Part shown: piece after piece, positions 37,189 through 46,834 of the stretch
How the letters are laid out: each line of letters begins with the position of its first letter
How positions within the stretch are numbered: position 1 is the first letter of the stretch
DNA from: Acidovorax sp. FJL06
GTDB taxonomy: Bacteria; Pseudomonadota; Gammaproteobacteria; Burkholderiales; Burkholderiaceae_C
Direction of reading: 5' to 3'
Length of the DNA stretch: 64,000 bases
Assembly: GCF_003852545.1 (NCBI RefSeq)
Contig: NZ_QAJR01000025.1
Coordinates: 1 to 64,000, forward strand
Notes under the pieces: model-generated
Told to the model about the DNA's origin: nothing
Databases searched by the model: none
The model's input: only the letters and a program-made list of their open reading frames with translations
Program-made: the position numbers and the translations under genes

Positions 37189-37200
37189 TGGCGGAGAGGG
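37189..37200. other. Possible integrase attachment scar
   Basis: TGGCGGAGAGGG is the reverse complement of a typical tRNA-Ser 3' end (CCCTCTCCGCCA). It lies between the last core terminator and the integrase, where an attachment core is expected. It also forms a TGGCGGAG/CTCCGCCA hairpin with 37208-37215. No tRNA body is next to it; if this is attL, an intact tRNA would lie beyond the window. Confidence 0.3.
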
Positions 37201-37389
37201 CGTCTACCTCCGCCATAGCCAAGGACGTCCAGTAGTGGTCGATGAAGTTCTGTAAGTTATTGAAATGTATGAATTTTGTCAGCCTGGCTTGTCCATTGAT
37301 GTCCAACAAAATCTGGCTCTTTCTAAACTAAAAAGGCATACAAAAAGGTATACTGAAAATCATCGCAATTGGTATACAGAGGGCTCATT

Positions 37390-38658
37390 GTGGGATCGCA
37401 CACGCCCGGCAAACTGCCGGCAATTGTTCTAACCAAACTGAAGGACGGTTGGCACGGGGACGGTGGGGGGCTGTACTTGTTTGTCCGAGGCACTTCCCGA
37501 TCCTGGGTTTTTCGGTACACCGGCAGGGATGGCAAGCGTCGAAACATGGGACTGGGTAGCCTTGCAGCAGTCGGGCTTTCGGAAGCTAGGAAGTTGGCGC
37601 TTCAGGCTAGGCAGCAGGTCCATCATCCAACAGAGCCGGTGGATCCTGTTGCCGTGCGGCGTGCTCAAGTGAACGAGCGTCGCTTGGTGAAGGCCCGCGA
37701 AATGACGTTCGAGGAATGTGCGGCGGCCTGCATTGAGGCCAAGCGCCATGAGTGGAAGAACCCCAAGCACATCGCGCAGTGGGTGAGCACACTGGAGACC
37801 TATGCCTACCCATTGATGGGCAAGCTACCGGTGAACTCGATTGATACCGACCTGGTGGTGAAGTGCTTGCAACCCATTTGGACCACTAAGACGGAGACGG
37901 CAGCCCGCTTGAGAGGTCGTATTGAAACGGTGCTGGCTTGGGCCACCACCAGCAAGTACCGGCAGGGTGACAACCCAGCACGCTGGCGGGGACACTTAGA
38001 CACCCTGCTGGCGAAGCCATCGAAGATTGCGAAGGTAGAGCACTTCAGCGCCTTGGCATATCAGTCAGTGCCGTCCTTCATGGTGGAACTCCGCGCGAAA
38101 GAGGGGCTGGGGGTCAAGGCCCTTGAGTTTGCGATTTTGACGGCCGCTCGTTCTGGTGAAGTTCGGCTGGCAACCTGGTCCGAAATCGATATTGACCACA
38201 AAGAGTGGGTCATACCCGCGGGGCGAATGAAAGCGGGCAAGGAGCATACCGTCCCACTTTCCAAGTCTGCGCTAGATCTGCTTCGCAACCTTCCAAAACT
38301 GGAAGGTTGCGAGCTAATATTTCCAAGTGCCACAAAGGAAAACAAACCTTTGTCCGATATGACGCTCACCTCGATTCTACGGAGGATGGGTCACACAGAC
38401 ATCACAGTTCACGGTTTTCGCTCAAGTTTTCGTGACTGGGCTGGTGACACGACGCAATTTCCCAAAGAGGTGATCGAAAATGCACTTGCCCATCAACTTA
38501 AAGATAAAGCGGAGGCCGCATATGCGCGCAGCACGCAGTTGGCGAAACGGCGTGAGCTGATGGATGCTTGGGCGATTTATTGCTCGACAGCTCCAGTTAG
38601 TCGTGAAGTGAAAATCTCTAAGTACGCTGGGATAGCTGATTTAATCAAGAAGAATTGA
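37390..38658 (+). CDS. Tyrosine recombinase/integrase (P4-like, DUF4102 type)
   Basis: Site-specific integrase of the island. The 422-aa protein has an N-terminal DUF4102-like arm-binding domain (LTKLKDGWHGDGGGLYLFVR), a central SAM-like domain (about 95-185), and the catalytic domain with Arg in TAARSGEVRLATW, HGFRSSFRDWAG (the H-x-x-R pair) and the nucleophilic Tyr in AEAAYARS. All catalytic residues are present, so it may be active. I used GTG 37390; a TTG at 37369 is also possible. It reads into the island. Confidence 0.92.
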   Translation: MGSHTPGKLPAIVLTKLKDGWHGDGGGLYLFVRGTSRSWVFRYTGRDGKRRNMGLGSLAAVGLSEARKLALQARQQVHHPTEPVDPVAVRRAQVNERRLVKAREMTFEECAAACIEAKRHEWKNPKHIAQWVSTLETYAYPLMGKLPVNSIDTDLVVKCLQPIWTTKTETAARLRGRIETVLAWATTSKYRQGDNPARWRGHLDTLLAKPSKIAKVEHFSALAYQSVPSFMVELRAKEGLGVKALEFAILTAARSGEVRLATWSEIDIDHKEWVIPAGRMKAGKEHTVPLSKSALDLLRNLPKLEGCELIFPSATKENKPLSDMTLTSILRRMGHTDITVHGFRSSFRDWAGDTTQFPKEVIENALAHQLKDKAEAAYARSTQLAKRRELMDAWAIYCSTAPVSREVKISKYAGIADLIKKN

Positions 38659-38904
38659 GTCTGAATGTGGCGTGGAGATATCACAAAAAATGGATTGCTT
38701 CGCCACTATTGACGAACGTTTTTTAGCTGACAACAAGCCTCCTGTTGAGCTCTTTGAGCTTCCTTCCAGCAAGCCATAGCACAGCGTTCGCGAAGCTCGG
38801 ATCACCAACATCTTCATCAGTTTCCAGGGATGGTACGCAGCCGAGCAGCATCCCGAAGGCATCGATTCGCATGACTCATGATGGCAACCAGATAGCATGA
38901 GGTG

Positions 38905-41118
38905 ATGAATGAGCGTTACTACGACAAATTGGTCTCAGCAGCTCGCGAAAAAGGCATGACGATCTCAGCCGCAGCGGACGAAGCGGCGATGGCATTTCTC
39001 GACGGAAAACCGGCGGGTCAAGGTAGACATAAGTGGAGTGGCGGAGATCGGCAAACAGCCTTCTGGAACTCGGAGTTTTTGAAGGACCTGCCCGCAGATG
39101 TTTGGCGCCAAGAGACCCTTGGCTTGGCCTTAACGCGTTACCTTGGGCAAGACCGGTTGGGATTCCCTGAGATCGTGGCGCAGGTAGCCACAATTGCTCC
39201 CGACGTGCTTGTGTGGGCTGCTCGCCACTCTGGCCTTGTGATGCGACAGGATTCACCGCGTTGGTTGGAGATCAGCGGGCTGGATACAAATCAGCACGAA
39301 GCGCTCGCCGAACTAAAGCGCGTGTTTCACATATTCCGGGAAGCCCATCAAGTGCGGCAAGAGGAAGTGGAGCGTCTTCGAAAGCCCTTGTCCGAGCTTG
39401 CTCCTCTGGATCTGCTGATTTATGCCAGCCTTTTCGCCTTTGAGCACCGAATACCAGACTTGGTCTATGGTCGGTCCCAACCAGAGATGCCCGATGCTCA
39501 GGAAGCGTGGGATGCCATCGACGACATATTGGCCTGGAAACTTTCCAACTGCGATCCGTCCGATGTGCAGTTGACTGAAATGTCTATCGCCTCGTCAATG
39601 AGGCAGCATCTGATCCCATTTCTATTCCCGTCTGGGGAGAGGCCGCGACACGATTGCTATCAGGCATTTCTCGAATTGTTGGGCGCGCAGGTCGAACTGA
39701 ACGCCTTCGAAGATAGATCTGCAGACGCCTTCAGTTACGACGACTCCATTCGATTTGAGCGAAATGGAGATCGCCTTGAGATCGTCGATGCGGATGCCGA
39801 TGCCCAGACTGCGTGGCGTCGAGATGGCAAGAAGTTCGACCTTTTGCACCAGTACTGGTTGTATCGGGGAATGGATGCCGTCATGGCCGATCCTGACCTG
39901 CTCGCCCGCGTAAGTCCTGCGCACCTTGAGGCCAATCTTCATGCCCTGGCCAAGGCTAAAGGCACATGGCTTCGCTTGCAAGAGGTCTATGGCATGGCCG
40001 AGCAGGTGCGAGCAGACGCTGGCTCATCTGCAGCGCTCTTTCATGTGCTGATGGCGGCCGAAATGATGACGGCCTTTTTCATTGAAGACTACCTCAGGCC
40101 CTATCAGCAGTGCCTTTCCGAGACAGGAAATTCTTTTCTCGCTTTAGGTCGGTTGGCATTTTGCGGCTTGCTTCAGCCCGACATGCAAAACCGCTTCCCT
40201 CTCACCTGGTCGGATCGAGCAGCCAAAGTTGATCGCATTAAGCCTTGGACGGCTACGGCAGAGCATCCAAGTGGCTCCGCACGATCTGCAGAGGCAATCC
40301 TGGACTTCATGATATGTGACTGGGCTGCGATGGCGAAGCAGTTGCGCGACGGGGACGCAACGTTGCGTCCCCGCTGGCAAGAGCGTCCCTTGTTCAAAAT
40401 GGGGCGACTCTCGCTCCAGCTGCCCTGGATGATGGCTGTACAGAACAACTCTGCGGCAGTCATCAATAACCTTCGACGGTTGGGCGCCCGACGAAATGAA
40501 GCCAGGGAAGAGACCCGTCGAATTGAAGAACGGCTCGGAGCGCTTTTCAGAAAGCGTGGATTCCACGTAGTCGTCGGGTACGAGATCCCCGCACTGGATA
40601 CAGAGGATGCCAACGCAGGGGAAATCGATTTAATTTGTGCCCGAGACGGGCATGTATTTGTCTTGGAGCTCAAATCAACCTACCAACGCCGCTCAGTGAA
40701 GGAGGCGTGGGCACATCGAACTTCTACGCTGCGAAAGGCAGGTCTGCAGTTGAGCAGGAAGGTCCCCGCTGTCCAGCGTGCGCTTGGACGGGACATGGAA
40801 TTGACGGCTGCGCTTGGTCTTGCGAACAGCCCGTCCACGGTCACGGCTTGGATTGTCGATACAACGATCGAATGGGATCACCAACTGTTCCGAGGTTTCC
40901 TCAAGGTCTCTCTGGAAGAGGTGCTGATTGCACTGCGAGACGACAGGCGGCTCCTAAATGACCCGCATAGGCTGTTTGCAGGAAATGCGACCCTTGATCA
41001 GGGGGCGGAGGAACATGCGGAACCAGGCAAAGACGACACTCTGTATCCGGATGGATTCTCTGCCGGGCGGTTTGTTGAGGTCATTCAGACGGCTGCCGTG
41101 TGGGCGGACAGTCTTTGA
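38905..41118 (+). CDS. Large unknown protein with C-terminal nuclease-like motif
   Basis: A 737-aa protein of no family I recognise. Most of it is helical. Near the C-terminus (about residues 540-610) it has GEIDLICARDGHVFVLELKSTYQRRSVKEAW, the D-x(n)-E-x-K pattern of the PD-(D/E)XK (NERD-like) nuclease fold, preceded by a basic helical segment RRNEAREETRRIEERLGALFRKRGFHV. It lies alone behind the integrase and is more AT-rich than core genes. It may be a single-gene defence nuclease. GTG 38902 is an alternative start. Confidence 0.6.
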   Translation: MNERYYDKLVSAAREKGMTISAAADEAAMAFLDGKPAGQGRHKWSGGDRQTAFWNSEFLKDLPADVWRQETLGLALTRYLGQDRLGFPEIVAQVATIAPDVLVWAARHSGLVMRQDSPRWLEISGLDTNQHEALAELKRVFHIFREAHQVRQEEVERLRKPLSELAPLDLLIYASLFAFEHRIPDLVYGRSQPEMPDAQEAWDAIDDILAWKLSNCDPSDVQLTEMSIASSMRQHLIPFLFPSGERPRHDCYQAFLELLGAQVELNAFEDRSADAFSYDDSIRFERNGDRLEIVDADADAQTAWRRDGKKFDLLHQYWLYRGMDAVMADPDLLARVSPAHLEANLHALAKAKGTWLRLQEVYGMAEQVRADAGSSAALFHVLMAAEMMTAFFIEDYLRPYQQCLSETGNSFLALGRLAFCGLLQPDMQNRFPLTWSDRAAKVDRIKPWTATAEHPSGSARSAEAILDFMICDWAAMAKQLRDGDATLRPRWQERPLFKMGRLSLQLPWMMAVQNNSAAVINNLRRLGARRNEAREETRRIEERLGALFRKRGFHVVVGYEIPALDTEDANAGEIDLICARDGHVFVLELKSTYQRRSVKEAWAHRTSTLRKAGLQLSRKVPAVQRALGRDMELTAALGLANSPSTVTAWIVDTTIEWDHQLFRGFLKVSLEEVLIALRDDRRLLNDPHRLFAGNATLDQGAEEHAEPGKDDTLYPDGFSAGRFVEVIQTAAVWADSL

Positions 41119-41276
41119 ACGAGGCATTGTGGTCGGGCGTTGAGGCGACATAAGTCCATTTTTTTGCCCCTGTAAGCGAGCTTCGCACTCACTAAACTGT
41201 AGTGGCGCAACAACCGCACCGACGAATGTAGAGTGGCAAAGTCACCTAAACACCAATGGCTCAGTTTGACAAGAAG

Positions 41277-41435
41277 TCAAAAGAAACAACGACTTACGCC
41301 TAATTGATTTCTAAGGTTGATTGGCGTTCCGCACTCCGACGCCGCACGGCGCAAGAAGGTACCCCAACGGTGCTCGTGCACCATGTTCACCGTGCGCTCG
41401 CGGACTTCGGGCGAGAACTTGTTCGACTTCTTCAT
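41277..41435 (-). pseudogene. IS3-family transposase OrfA fragment
   Basis: A 52-codon remnant starting MKKSNKFSPEVRERTVNMVHEHR, which matches the start of IS3-family OrfA as I know it. After residue 23 it continues in unrelated sequence (LRRAASECG) and stops. There is no downstream orfB. It is a deletion scar between the 737-aa gene and the helicase operon. Confidence 0.7.
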
Positions 41436-41503
41436 GGCTTCATCTTCTCAAGAGTTGAAGCCTTTTCAACCTGGCGATTCGGTTTGCACCTGGAGCGGGG
41501 TAG

Positions 41504-41525
41504 CCAGTTCATACGTATGAACTGG
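41504..41525. repeat. 22-bp perfect palindrome, copy 1
   Basis: CCAGTTCATAC followed by its exact reverse complement. The identical palindrome is found again at 41570-41591; centres are 66 bp apart. Both are preceded by GGAGCGG. No T tract follows, so it is not a standard terminator. A binding or recombination site is more likely. Confidence 0.95.
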
Positions 41526-41569
41526 AGCCAAGAGGTCCTGCGCTCCGGCTCACACCCGAAAAGGAGCGG

Positions 41570-41591
41570 CCAGTTCATACGTATGAACTGG
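41570..41591. repeat. 22-bp perfect palindrome, copy 2
   Basis: Identical to the copy at 41504-41525. The pair lies 88-175 bp beyond the 3' end of the helicase gene and before the IS3 fragment. Confidence 0.95.
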
Positions 41592-41678
41592 CAGTCGAGG
41601 TGTTCGGTCCCAGCCAGGGAAGAACATCAGCACAGCGTCTTCTTAACGGCTGTTTCTGGAAACTTCTGGCTCGTTTCC

Positions 41679-44600
41679 TCAAGCCGCGCCTGCGCTGTAA
41701 TCGCCTGCCGCTTTGAGAACACGGTTGATCGGTGCGAGATCGACTAGAAGCGCATCGCGGATCAATCGCAGATCGGCGTCCTTGTAATCCCGTCGAAGCA
41801 AGTTCTCGATGAGCTCCTGTTGTCTCGGCTGGCCGAAAGACAATCGATAGAGGGAGAGAATGCGCAGAATCTCGTCAAGCCGGTCAATTTCGCTGCTGAA
41901 CGGGGCCACCGGCACGATCCGCTCAAGGCAAGCGGAGCCACGCGGGACGTACCAGTACGGCACAAGATCCGTGCGGCGCTCGTCCTTGCCGGCCAGATCG
42001 AAAAGATGCGTCCACACATCGCGTGACTGCGAGGGTGCGGGCAAATTCAAGGCTTCGCCATATGCCTGCGCGACACGCTGGCGCACCACGAGCGATTTGT
42101 AGCGGTTGATGCGCCCTTCACGCTGCTCGAGATCGATTGGATTGGCTGGCAGGCTCCAGTGCACGACGCGCCGGCAATACCAGTGGAAATCGAGCCCCTC
42201 CTGGCCAATAGACGTCGAATTGAGCATGAATGGCCAGAACGGCGAATTGAAGGATGCTCGCACGTTGGAGATCCGCTTGATGCCTTCTTCCTCGGTGCTG
42301 CTCTGATTACCGAAAGGCACGGCGTAGTGGCAGTGGAACGTGAAATCATGCTCCTTCACCTGGCCTTTGAGTGGCGGAAGCGCGGTCTGCGCCGTGATCG
42401 TCACCGCCCCCGGCGCAATGGCAATATGAAACGCCCCGACGGACTCATCCATGCCGCGATGAACAGATTTGAGCAAATGCAGGAACTCGTCGAACACAGC
42501 CTGCAAATTGCCCATCGCGGCATACGATGAGACGGCAACCCAGGGCTTGACCCCCGGCAACACGGCTCGCAGCACACGCTGCGATTCCATGCGGTTCATT
42601 TTGTCGATGAACGACGATGCGCAGTCCGTCGCGTGCGCCAGTCGTTTCTCGTCGTTGTTGTCGGCCGCGCCGCTTTCCCAAACCGTAGCGAGCGTGCGCC
42701 GCATGCACACCGCCGGCCCGGCGATCGCAAGATCCACGAGCCAGCCAAGCAGGTCAGCAGGCGGCTCGCCGAGCCCGTGATCAGCGCGGGCAAGCGCTTC
42801 CAGGACGCGCTGTGCGTGCGTCTTTCGCGCTGGACTAGCCACCGAAAATCGCATGAATGCGTCCGCCCAGCGCGTCGCGCTTGCCAGCCTGTCGTCGCCG
42901 CCCTCGTGAATCCTGTCGAGCAGGAACGGCGCGAGCGCGTACCAGCGTGCGCTGTATCGCTGCGTGCCGTGCCCATAACGCTTGCACAGCAGGCGAAAAT
43001 CCGCCCCCAGTTCGTCGCGCACACGCTGCCTGACTTCCTCAAGCGAGGCTCCGGAATGACCTATCGGCACGGCCGCCAGACGCATCGACGGATAAATCAG
43101 CCCCCAGGCCGGACCGATCTTGACACCATCGAACAGCAAGGTTCCTTTGTACGCGTCGCGGTTGTCCAGATAATCGTGACGCTTGCGCCCTGTGCCCAGC
43201 AAACGCCGTTCGCACTCGTACGAAACATAGCTGCTCAACGCACGCGGAGCCAGTATGAGCGATGAAAACAGCAGTGTCTTGCTGAAGCCTTCCTTGTCTT
43301 TGAAGGGACCGCAGCTAGCATAGTTGGGCAGGCTCGGCGGCACCCAGAGCAGTCGTTCGGAACCTTCGGGTGCGGTCGCACGCATTACTTGCGCGAAGCG
43401 CCCACTCGGCGCCTCATGCGTCAAATTCAGACTGTAGTCCCGGAAGCGCCGGTGCGGAATCCAGCCCGCGCCGGCTTCCTTCAGTGCCTTCCTGACCGGG
43501 GTCTCCTTGGCATGCAGCCGCAGCGTCTCGCGGAGCTGGTAGCCGCTCAGGAAAGACAGACTCCAAGGCGCGGCCTTGTGGAACTGCATGACATCGCTCA
43601 CGGCGTGACCACGGCTAACCGACTTGAGCGCCTGAGCAAGCCGGTCGAGCGCGACGAATCCATCGATCTCTGACGTTCTGAGGGAGGCGCCCAGGTCGTC
43701 CGCCCGCGCGGTCATGAAGACCCTCTCGATGTCCGGCTCGATTGCGCCCCGCTCAGAGCGGCAGATGTAAGGACGCAGCGCATCCTCGACGCGGTCGCGC
43801 TCAGCTGTGCTGAGCGTGCCCGGCATGAGAGGTGCTGCTGGCAGCGTCAGTATTTGACGCAGCAGGGCATCGCGCGCCTTCGCGTAACGACCGAGCACGA
43901 TCTCGTCGTCCCGACACAGGTAGCCGAGCAGATCGTTGAGCTGCTTCTCGTGCGCCTGGCCTTCGCCGTCGTCGTCGAGATGCGTCAGCGCCTTGAACGG
44001 CGTCGCCGACAGCAGCAGCGTCGCGTAGCCGGTGCCTTCATGCAGTACCCGCCGCGCGATGATCTGCTCCTCCGAGACGGCGTCCTCGCCGTCAGCCGTA
44101 TCCGGCGTGACGGAGCCGGCATGTAGCAATGCCGAGAACCGCTGGAATTCATCGAGGATGAAGATATCCGCCTTCAGATTGCGCGCGCAGGCCTCGACGA
44201 ACATCTGCCGGATTCCTCCGCGCACGCAGGTTGCCAGATGCGTGCCGTGTTTGGTCGCCCTGACATATTCCACGCCCGCTTCGGAAAGGCTCTGGATCAG
44301 CGTGGCGTACGAATGCAGATTCAGTTGCAACGCTTTCGCCGCGCTTCGCGCAGACTCGTCGAGCCTCGGCCGCTCCTTGAGACGTCCGATGAACTCAGCA
44401 CGCGCCTGGGGCTCGAGTTCCCGGCTCTCGCAGGACCGCCTGGCGTCCTCCCATGCGCCCTTCACGCCGTTGCAAAAGAATTCTTCCAGTTGCTCGGTGT
44501 CTTGGATCTGACGAGCCTCCTTCACGGCACGCCAGAGGATATAGCGCTCCAGCGCATTCCCACCACCCCGGGTCAGCGAAAACGAGGTCGCTGGCGTGAG

Positions 44601-45005
44601 CGAGCACGATTCCATCAGAACGCCGGGTTTGGGGTCATCCTGCTGCAGACCGAGTTCCGCGAGACGGCTGAATTGCAGCGAACTGACCCACCGCTCCTGT
44701 TCACTGCCGGTGAAGACGGCAAGCTTGCCAGCGTTCTCTTGCGCGAGTGCCTGGTTCGAGCAGATGTAGACCACTCTGAGAGGCTGCGCCGCGCGACCGC
44801 ATTCCAGGCGGCGCTTCAAGAGCGAAGCCACGACTCCGCGCGCCACCAGTGTCTTGCCGAGCCCGACCTCATCGCCGACCAGCAGCCGGCCGTGCAGCCC
44901 GTTCGGGCCCTCGAGACGCATGCACGCGTCCGTGACGGTTGCGCGCTGAAAATCCTTCAAGTCATCAAGCGCGTTCTGAAGGCGCTGTTGTGCTTCATGC
45001 TTCAT
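41679..45005 (-). CDS. Large SF2 helicase (DEFQ box), candidate defence helicase
   Basis: A 1108-aa protein with two RecA-like helicase domains: Walker A GDEVGLGKT (44-52), Walker B IFILDEFQRF (DEFQ, 284-288), motif III LLLSATPF (333-337), and in the C-terminal lobe GQEGLDFHWYCRRVVHW and the arginine-finger motif EQREGRINRYK near 970. Between the lobes are about 500 residues of unknown sequence. The architecture recalls DISARM DrmA-type helicases. Its ATG overlaps the PLD gene stop by 4 bp (ATGA), so they are co-translated. Confidence 0.85.
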   Translation of the reverse strand: MKHEAQQRLQNALDDLKDFQRATVTDACMRLEGPNGLHGRLLVGDEVGLGKTLVARGVVASLLKRRLECGRAAQPLRVVYICSNQALAQENAGKLAVFTGSEQERWVSSLQFSRLAELGLQQDDPKPGVLMESCSLTPATSFSLTRGGGNALERYILWRAVKEARQIQDTEQLEEFFCNGVKGAWEDARRSCESRELEPQARAEFIGRLKERPRLDESARSAAKALQLNLHSYATLIQSLSEAGVEYVRATKHGTHLATCVRGGIRQMFVEACARNLKADIFILDEFQRFSALLHAGSVTPDTADGEDAVSEEQIIARRVLHEGTGYATLLLSATPFKALTHLDDDGEGQAHEKQLNDLLGYLCRDDEIVLGRYAKARDALLRQILTLPAAPLMPGTLSTAERDRVEDALRPYICRSERGAIEPDIERVFMTARADDLGASLRTSEIDGFVALDRLAQALKSVSRGHAVSDVMQFHKAAPWSLSFLSGYQLRETLRLHAKETPVRKALKEAGAGWIPHRRFRDYSLNLTHEAPSGRFAQVMRATAPEGSERLLWVPPSLPNYASCGPFKDKEGFSKTLLFSSLILAPRALSSYVSYECERRLLGTGRKRHDYLDNRDAYKGTLLFDGVKIGPAWGLIYPSMRLAAVPIGHSGASLEEVRQRVRDELGADFRLLCKRYGHGTQRYSARWYALAPFLLDRIHEGGDDRLASATRWADAFMRFSVASPARKTHAQRVLEALARADHGLGEPPADLLGWLVDLAIAGPAVCMRRTLATVWESGAADNNDEKRLAHATDCASSFIDKMNRMESQRVLRAVLPGVKPWVAVSSYAAMGNLQAVFDEFLHLLKSVHRGMDESVGAFHIAIAPGAVTITAQTALPPLKGQVKEHDFTFHCHYAVPFGNQSSTEEEGIKRISNVRASFNSPFWPFMLNSTSIGQEGLDFHWYCRRVVHWSLPANPIDLEQREGRINRYKSLVVRQRVAQAYGEALNLPAPSQSRDVWTHLFDLAGKDERRTDLVPYWYVPRGSACLERIVPVAPFSSEIDRLDEILRILSLYRLSFGQPRQQELIENLLRRDYKDADLRLIRDALLVDLAPINRVLKAAGDYSAGAA

Positions 45006-46834
45006 GCGTTTCGTTCGCGGTGGTAGGCGGCAAAGCCTTCGAAGAGCGGGTCTAGCCCTTCAGGTAAAGTCTCTACCTCGGCGCGAATGCGCCGGTAGAT
45101 ATCGATAGCACGGCTCATCCGGCGTGGCGCTCTCGAGGCCGCGCGCAGGAGTTGCTCATAGAGCGCGCCCTTGCCGTCGAGCCCGAATACGTCTGCGCTT
45201 CGCCTGTTACCGTCGGCGCGCGACCAGTCGGTGCGCGACGGATCCAGGTCCAGAATCAATGCGAGGTAACGCAGGAGCTTTCTGCTGTCGCCGACGATAT
45301 CCCGGAACAGCGCAGCCTTGCGCCGCTCGAGCATGTCGACGGACAACACTGCCTGCACGACGAATCGCTTTCGCACCTCTTTCGGCGAAACGATCTCGGC
45401 CGACAGGAAGGCGCTGATATCCGTCAGGCTGACGTCGGTCCACGCCATCGAGACGCCCAGCGCGCGCGGATCGTCGCGGCAGAGCAGGCGCACGGTGGCC
45501 TCATAGCCCGCAGGCAATCGAATGGCCGAACCGTCCGGCGTAGTGTCAAGCCGGAGGTCGAACCGGCCCGGCTCGCCCGGGACCTCATTCACATGGAGCA
45601 GCCACCCGGCGGAACTGAGGGCATGCACGGCACGGCGCATTGCGCTGTCTTCCTCTGGGCTGACCGGCCAGGCATCGCGGAACTCGTGTTTATGGAAAAC
45701 GTTCGACGTCTTCCATGTTTCCAGCAAGGCGCTGGGACCGAGCTTGCCATTCCTGCCCGTGAGTCGCAGCATCAGTTCTCGATTGCGGGGAGACGCCAGC
45801 TTGCCCGGCTGCCCGAACGCGGCGTTCGTCATATTGGCCGAACCGATATGCCAGATGGCCTGCGCGCCGTGTTTCGCGACGATGAGCTTGGCATGAAGAT
45901 TCTGTTGTTCCGCCGCGCGGCTTTCGTGCCGCTCCTCGCCGTCAACCACTCGCTCCGAGAGCGACAAGCAATTCCAGTTGCTCAGCGCGTCGCTGCCAAT
46001 CTTGTCGAGCGTGTCACCCCGGCTGATGAGCGTGCGTATGGCGTTGGTGCGCGTGCGGCTGGCCAGGTCAGCGAGCATGCTTTGTCCGTCAGCATCAAGG
46101 AACGGGGACATGACCAGCAGATCGTCTAACTTGGCCGGCAGGTCCAGCGGCACGCCAGCGGTCTTCTCGTGACCCTGAAAGCCTGGAAGCACCTCGAACG
46201 CCGGGTCGAACTGATCGGGCGCCGTCCAGGCGACATGTCTGAGGGCATCACACCAGGCTTCGATCTCGGCAGCATGGTGCGGGTCCTGCGCCAGCGAACG
46301 CAGGAATACGAGGAGGCGCGGATCGCCGTTGCCGCGACGCGCCGTTTCGCCATCGATCGATACGGCGAGATCCCAGCTGCGATCGAACGTGAGGTTGCGC
46401 GACAAGACCAGCAAGCGCCAGCGATCCGCAGCATCCTCATCCAGTGCGGTGAAACGCAGCAGCCATACTTTCGGATGGAACGACGCGAAGGCCCCGTCTG
46501 CACCTTCGAGTGCCACGACCGGCACGAGCAGCGGCTCCAGTAAGGCGAAAAGGCGATTGAACTTACCTGGCACCTTGATGTTGCCGCGCTGGTAGAACAC
46601 CATCAGGCGCTTGTGAAGCTGATCGATGGATTCGAGCAACGCAACACGCTCGCCCGACAGTTCACCTTCCTCCTCTTCTTCCAACGTCTGGTCCAGCGTG
46701 AGGGCGAGCGAAGCGGCCGCGAGCGTTTCGAGATCGAGAGAGAAGGTGGTCGCTAGTGCTGAGTGCAAGGCATAGCCCGACGGCGCGCGCAATTGAGTGC
46801 CGTAGTCGAGACGGTCACTTTCTAGCTTCAGCAA
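45002..46834 (-). CDS. PLD-like protein with two HxK motifs
   Basis: A 610-aa protein. Motif pair 1: FHPKVWLLRF (HPK 120-122) followed by LVLSRNLTFD. Motif pair 2: NLHAKLIVAK (HAK 314-316) followed by IGSANMTNAAFG. These are the HxK ... GSxN patterns of the phospholipase D/nuclease superfamily, although the usual Asp after HxK is missing in both. I chose TTG 46834: GAGG precedes it by 7 bases and it overlaps the DUF6361 stop by 7 bp. It lies between DUF6361 and the helicase. Confidence 0.8.
   Translation of the reverse strand: MLKLESDRLDYGTQLRAPSGYALHSALATTFSLDLETLAAASLALTLDQTLEEEEEGELSGERVALLESIDQLHKRLMVFYQRGNIKVPGKFNRLFALLEPLLVPVVALEGADGAFASFHPKVWLLRFTALDEDAADRWRLLVLSRNLTFDRSWDLAVSIDGETARRGNGDPRLLVFLRSLAQDPHHAAEIEAWCDALRHVAWTAPDQFDPAFEVLPGFQGHEKTAGVPLDLPAKLDDLLVMSPFLDADGQSMLADLASRTRTNAIRTLISRGDTLDKIGSDALSNWNCLSLSERVVDGEERHESRAAEQQNLHAKLIVAKHGAQAIWHIGSANMTNAAFGQPGKLASPRNRELMLRLTGRNGKLGPSALLETWKTSNVFHKHEFRDAWPVSPEEDSAMRRAVHALSSAGWLLHVNEVPGEPGRFDLRLDTTPDGSAIRLPAGYEATVRLLCRDDPRALGVSMAWTDVSLTDISAFLSAEIVSPKEVRKRFVVQAVLSVDMLERRKAALFRDIVGDSRKLLRYLALILDLDPSRTDWSRADGNRRSADVFGLDGKGALYEQLLRAASRAPRRMSRAIDIYRRIRAEVETLPEGLDPLFEGFAAYHRERNA

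Noticed and set aside
38660-38900. Minus-strand 85-codon frame between the integrase and the 737-aa gene
   Set aside because: No ribosome site, Cys/Ser-rich sequence without pattern; the 240-bp gap appears to hold no gene.
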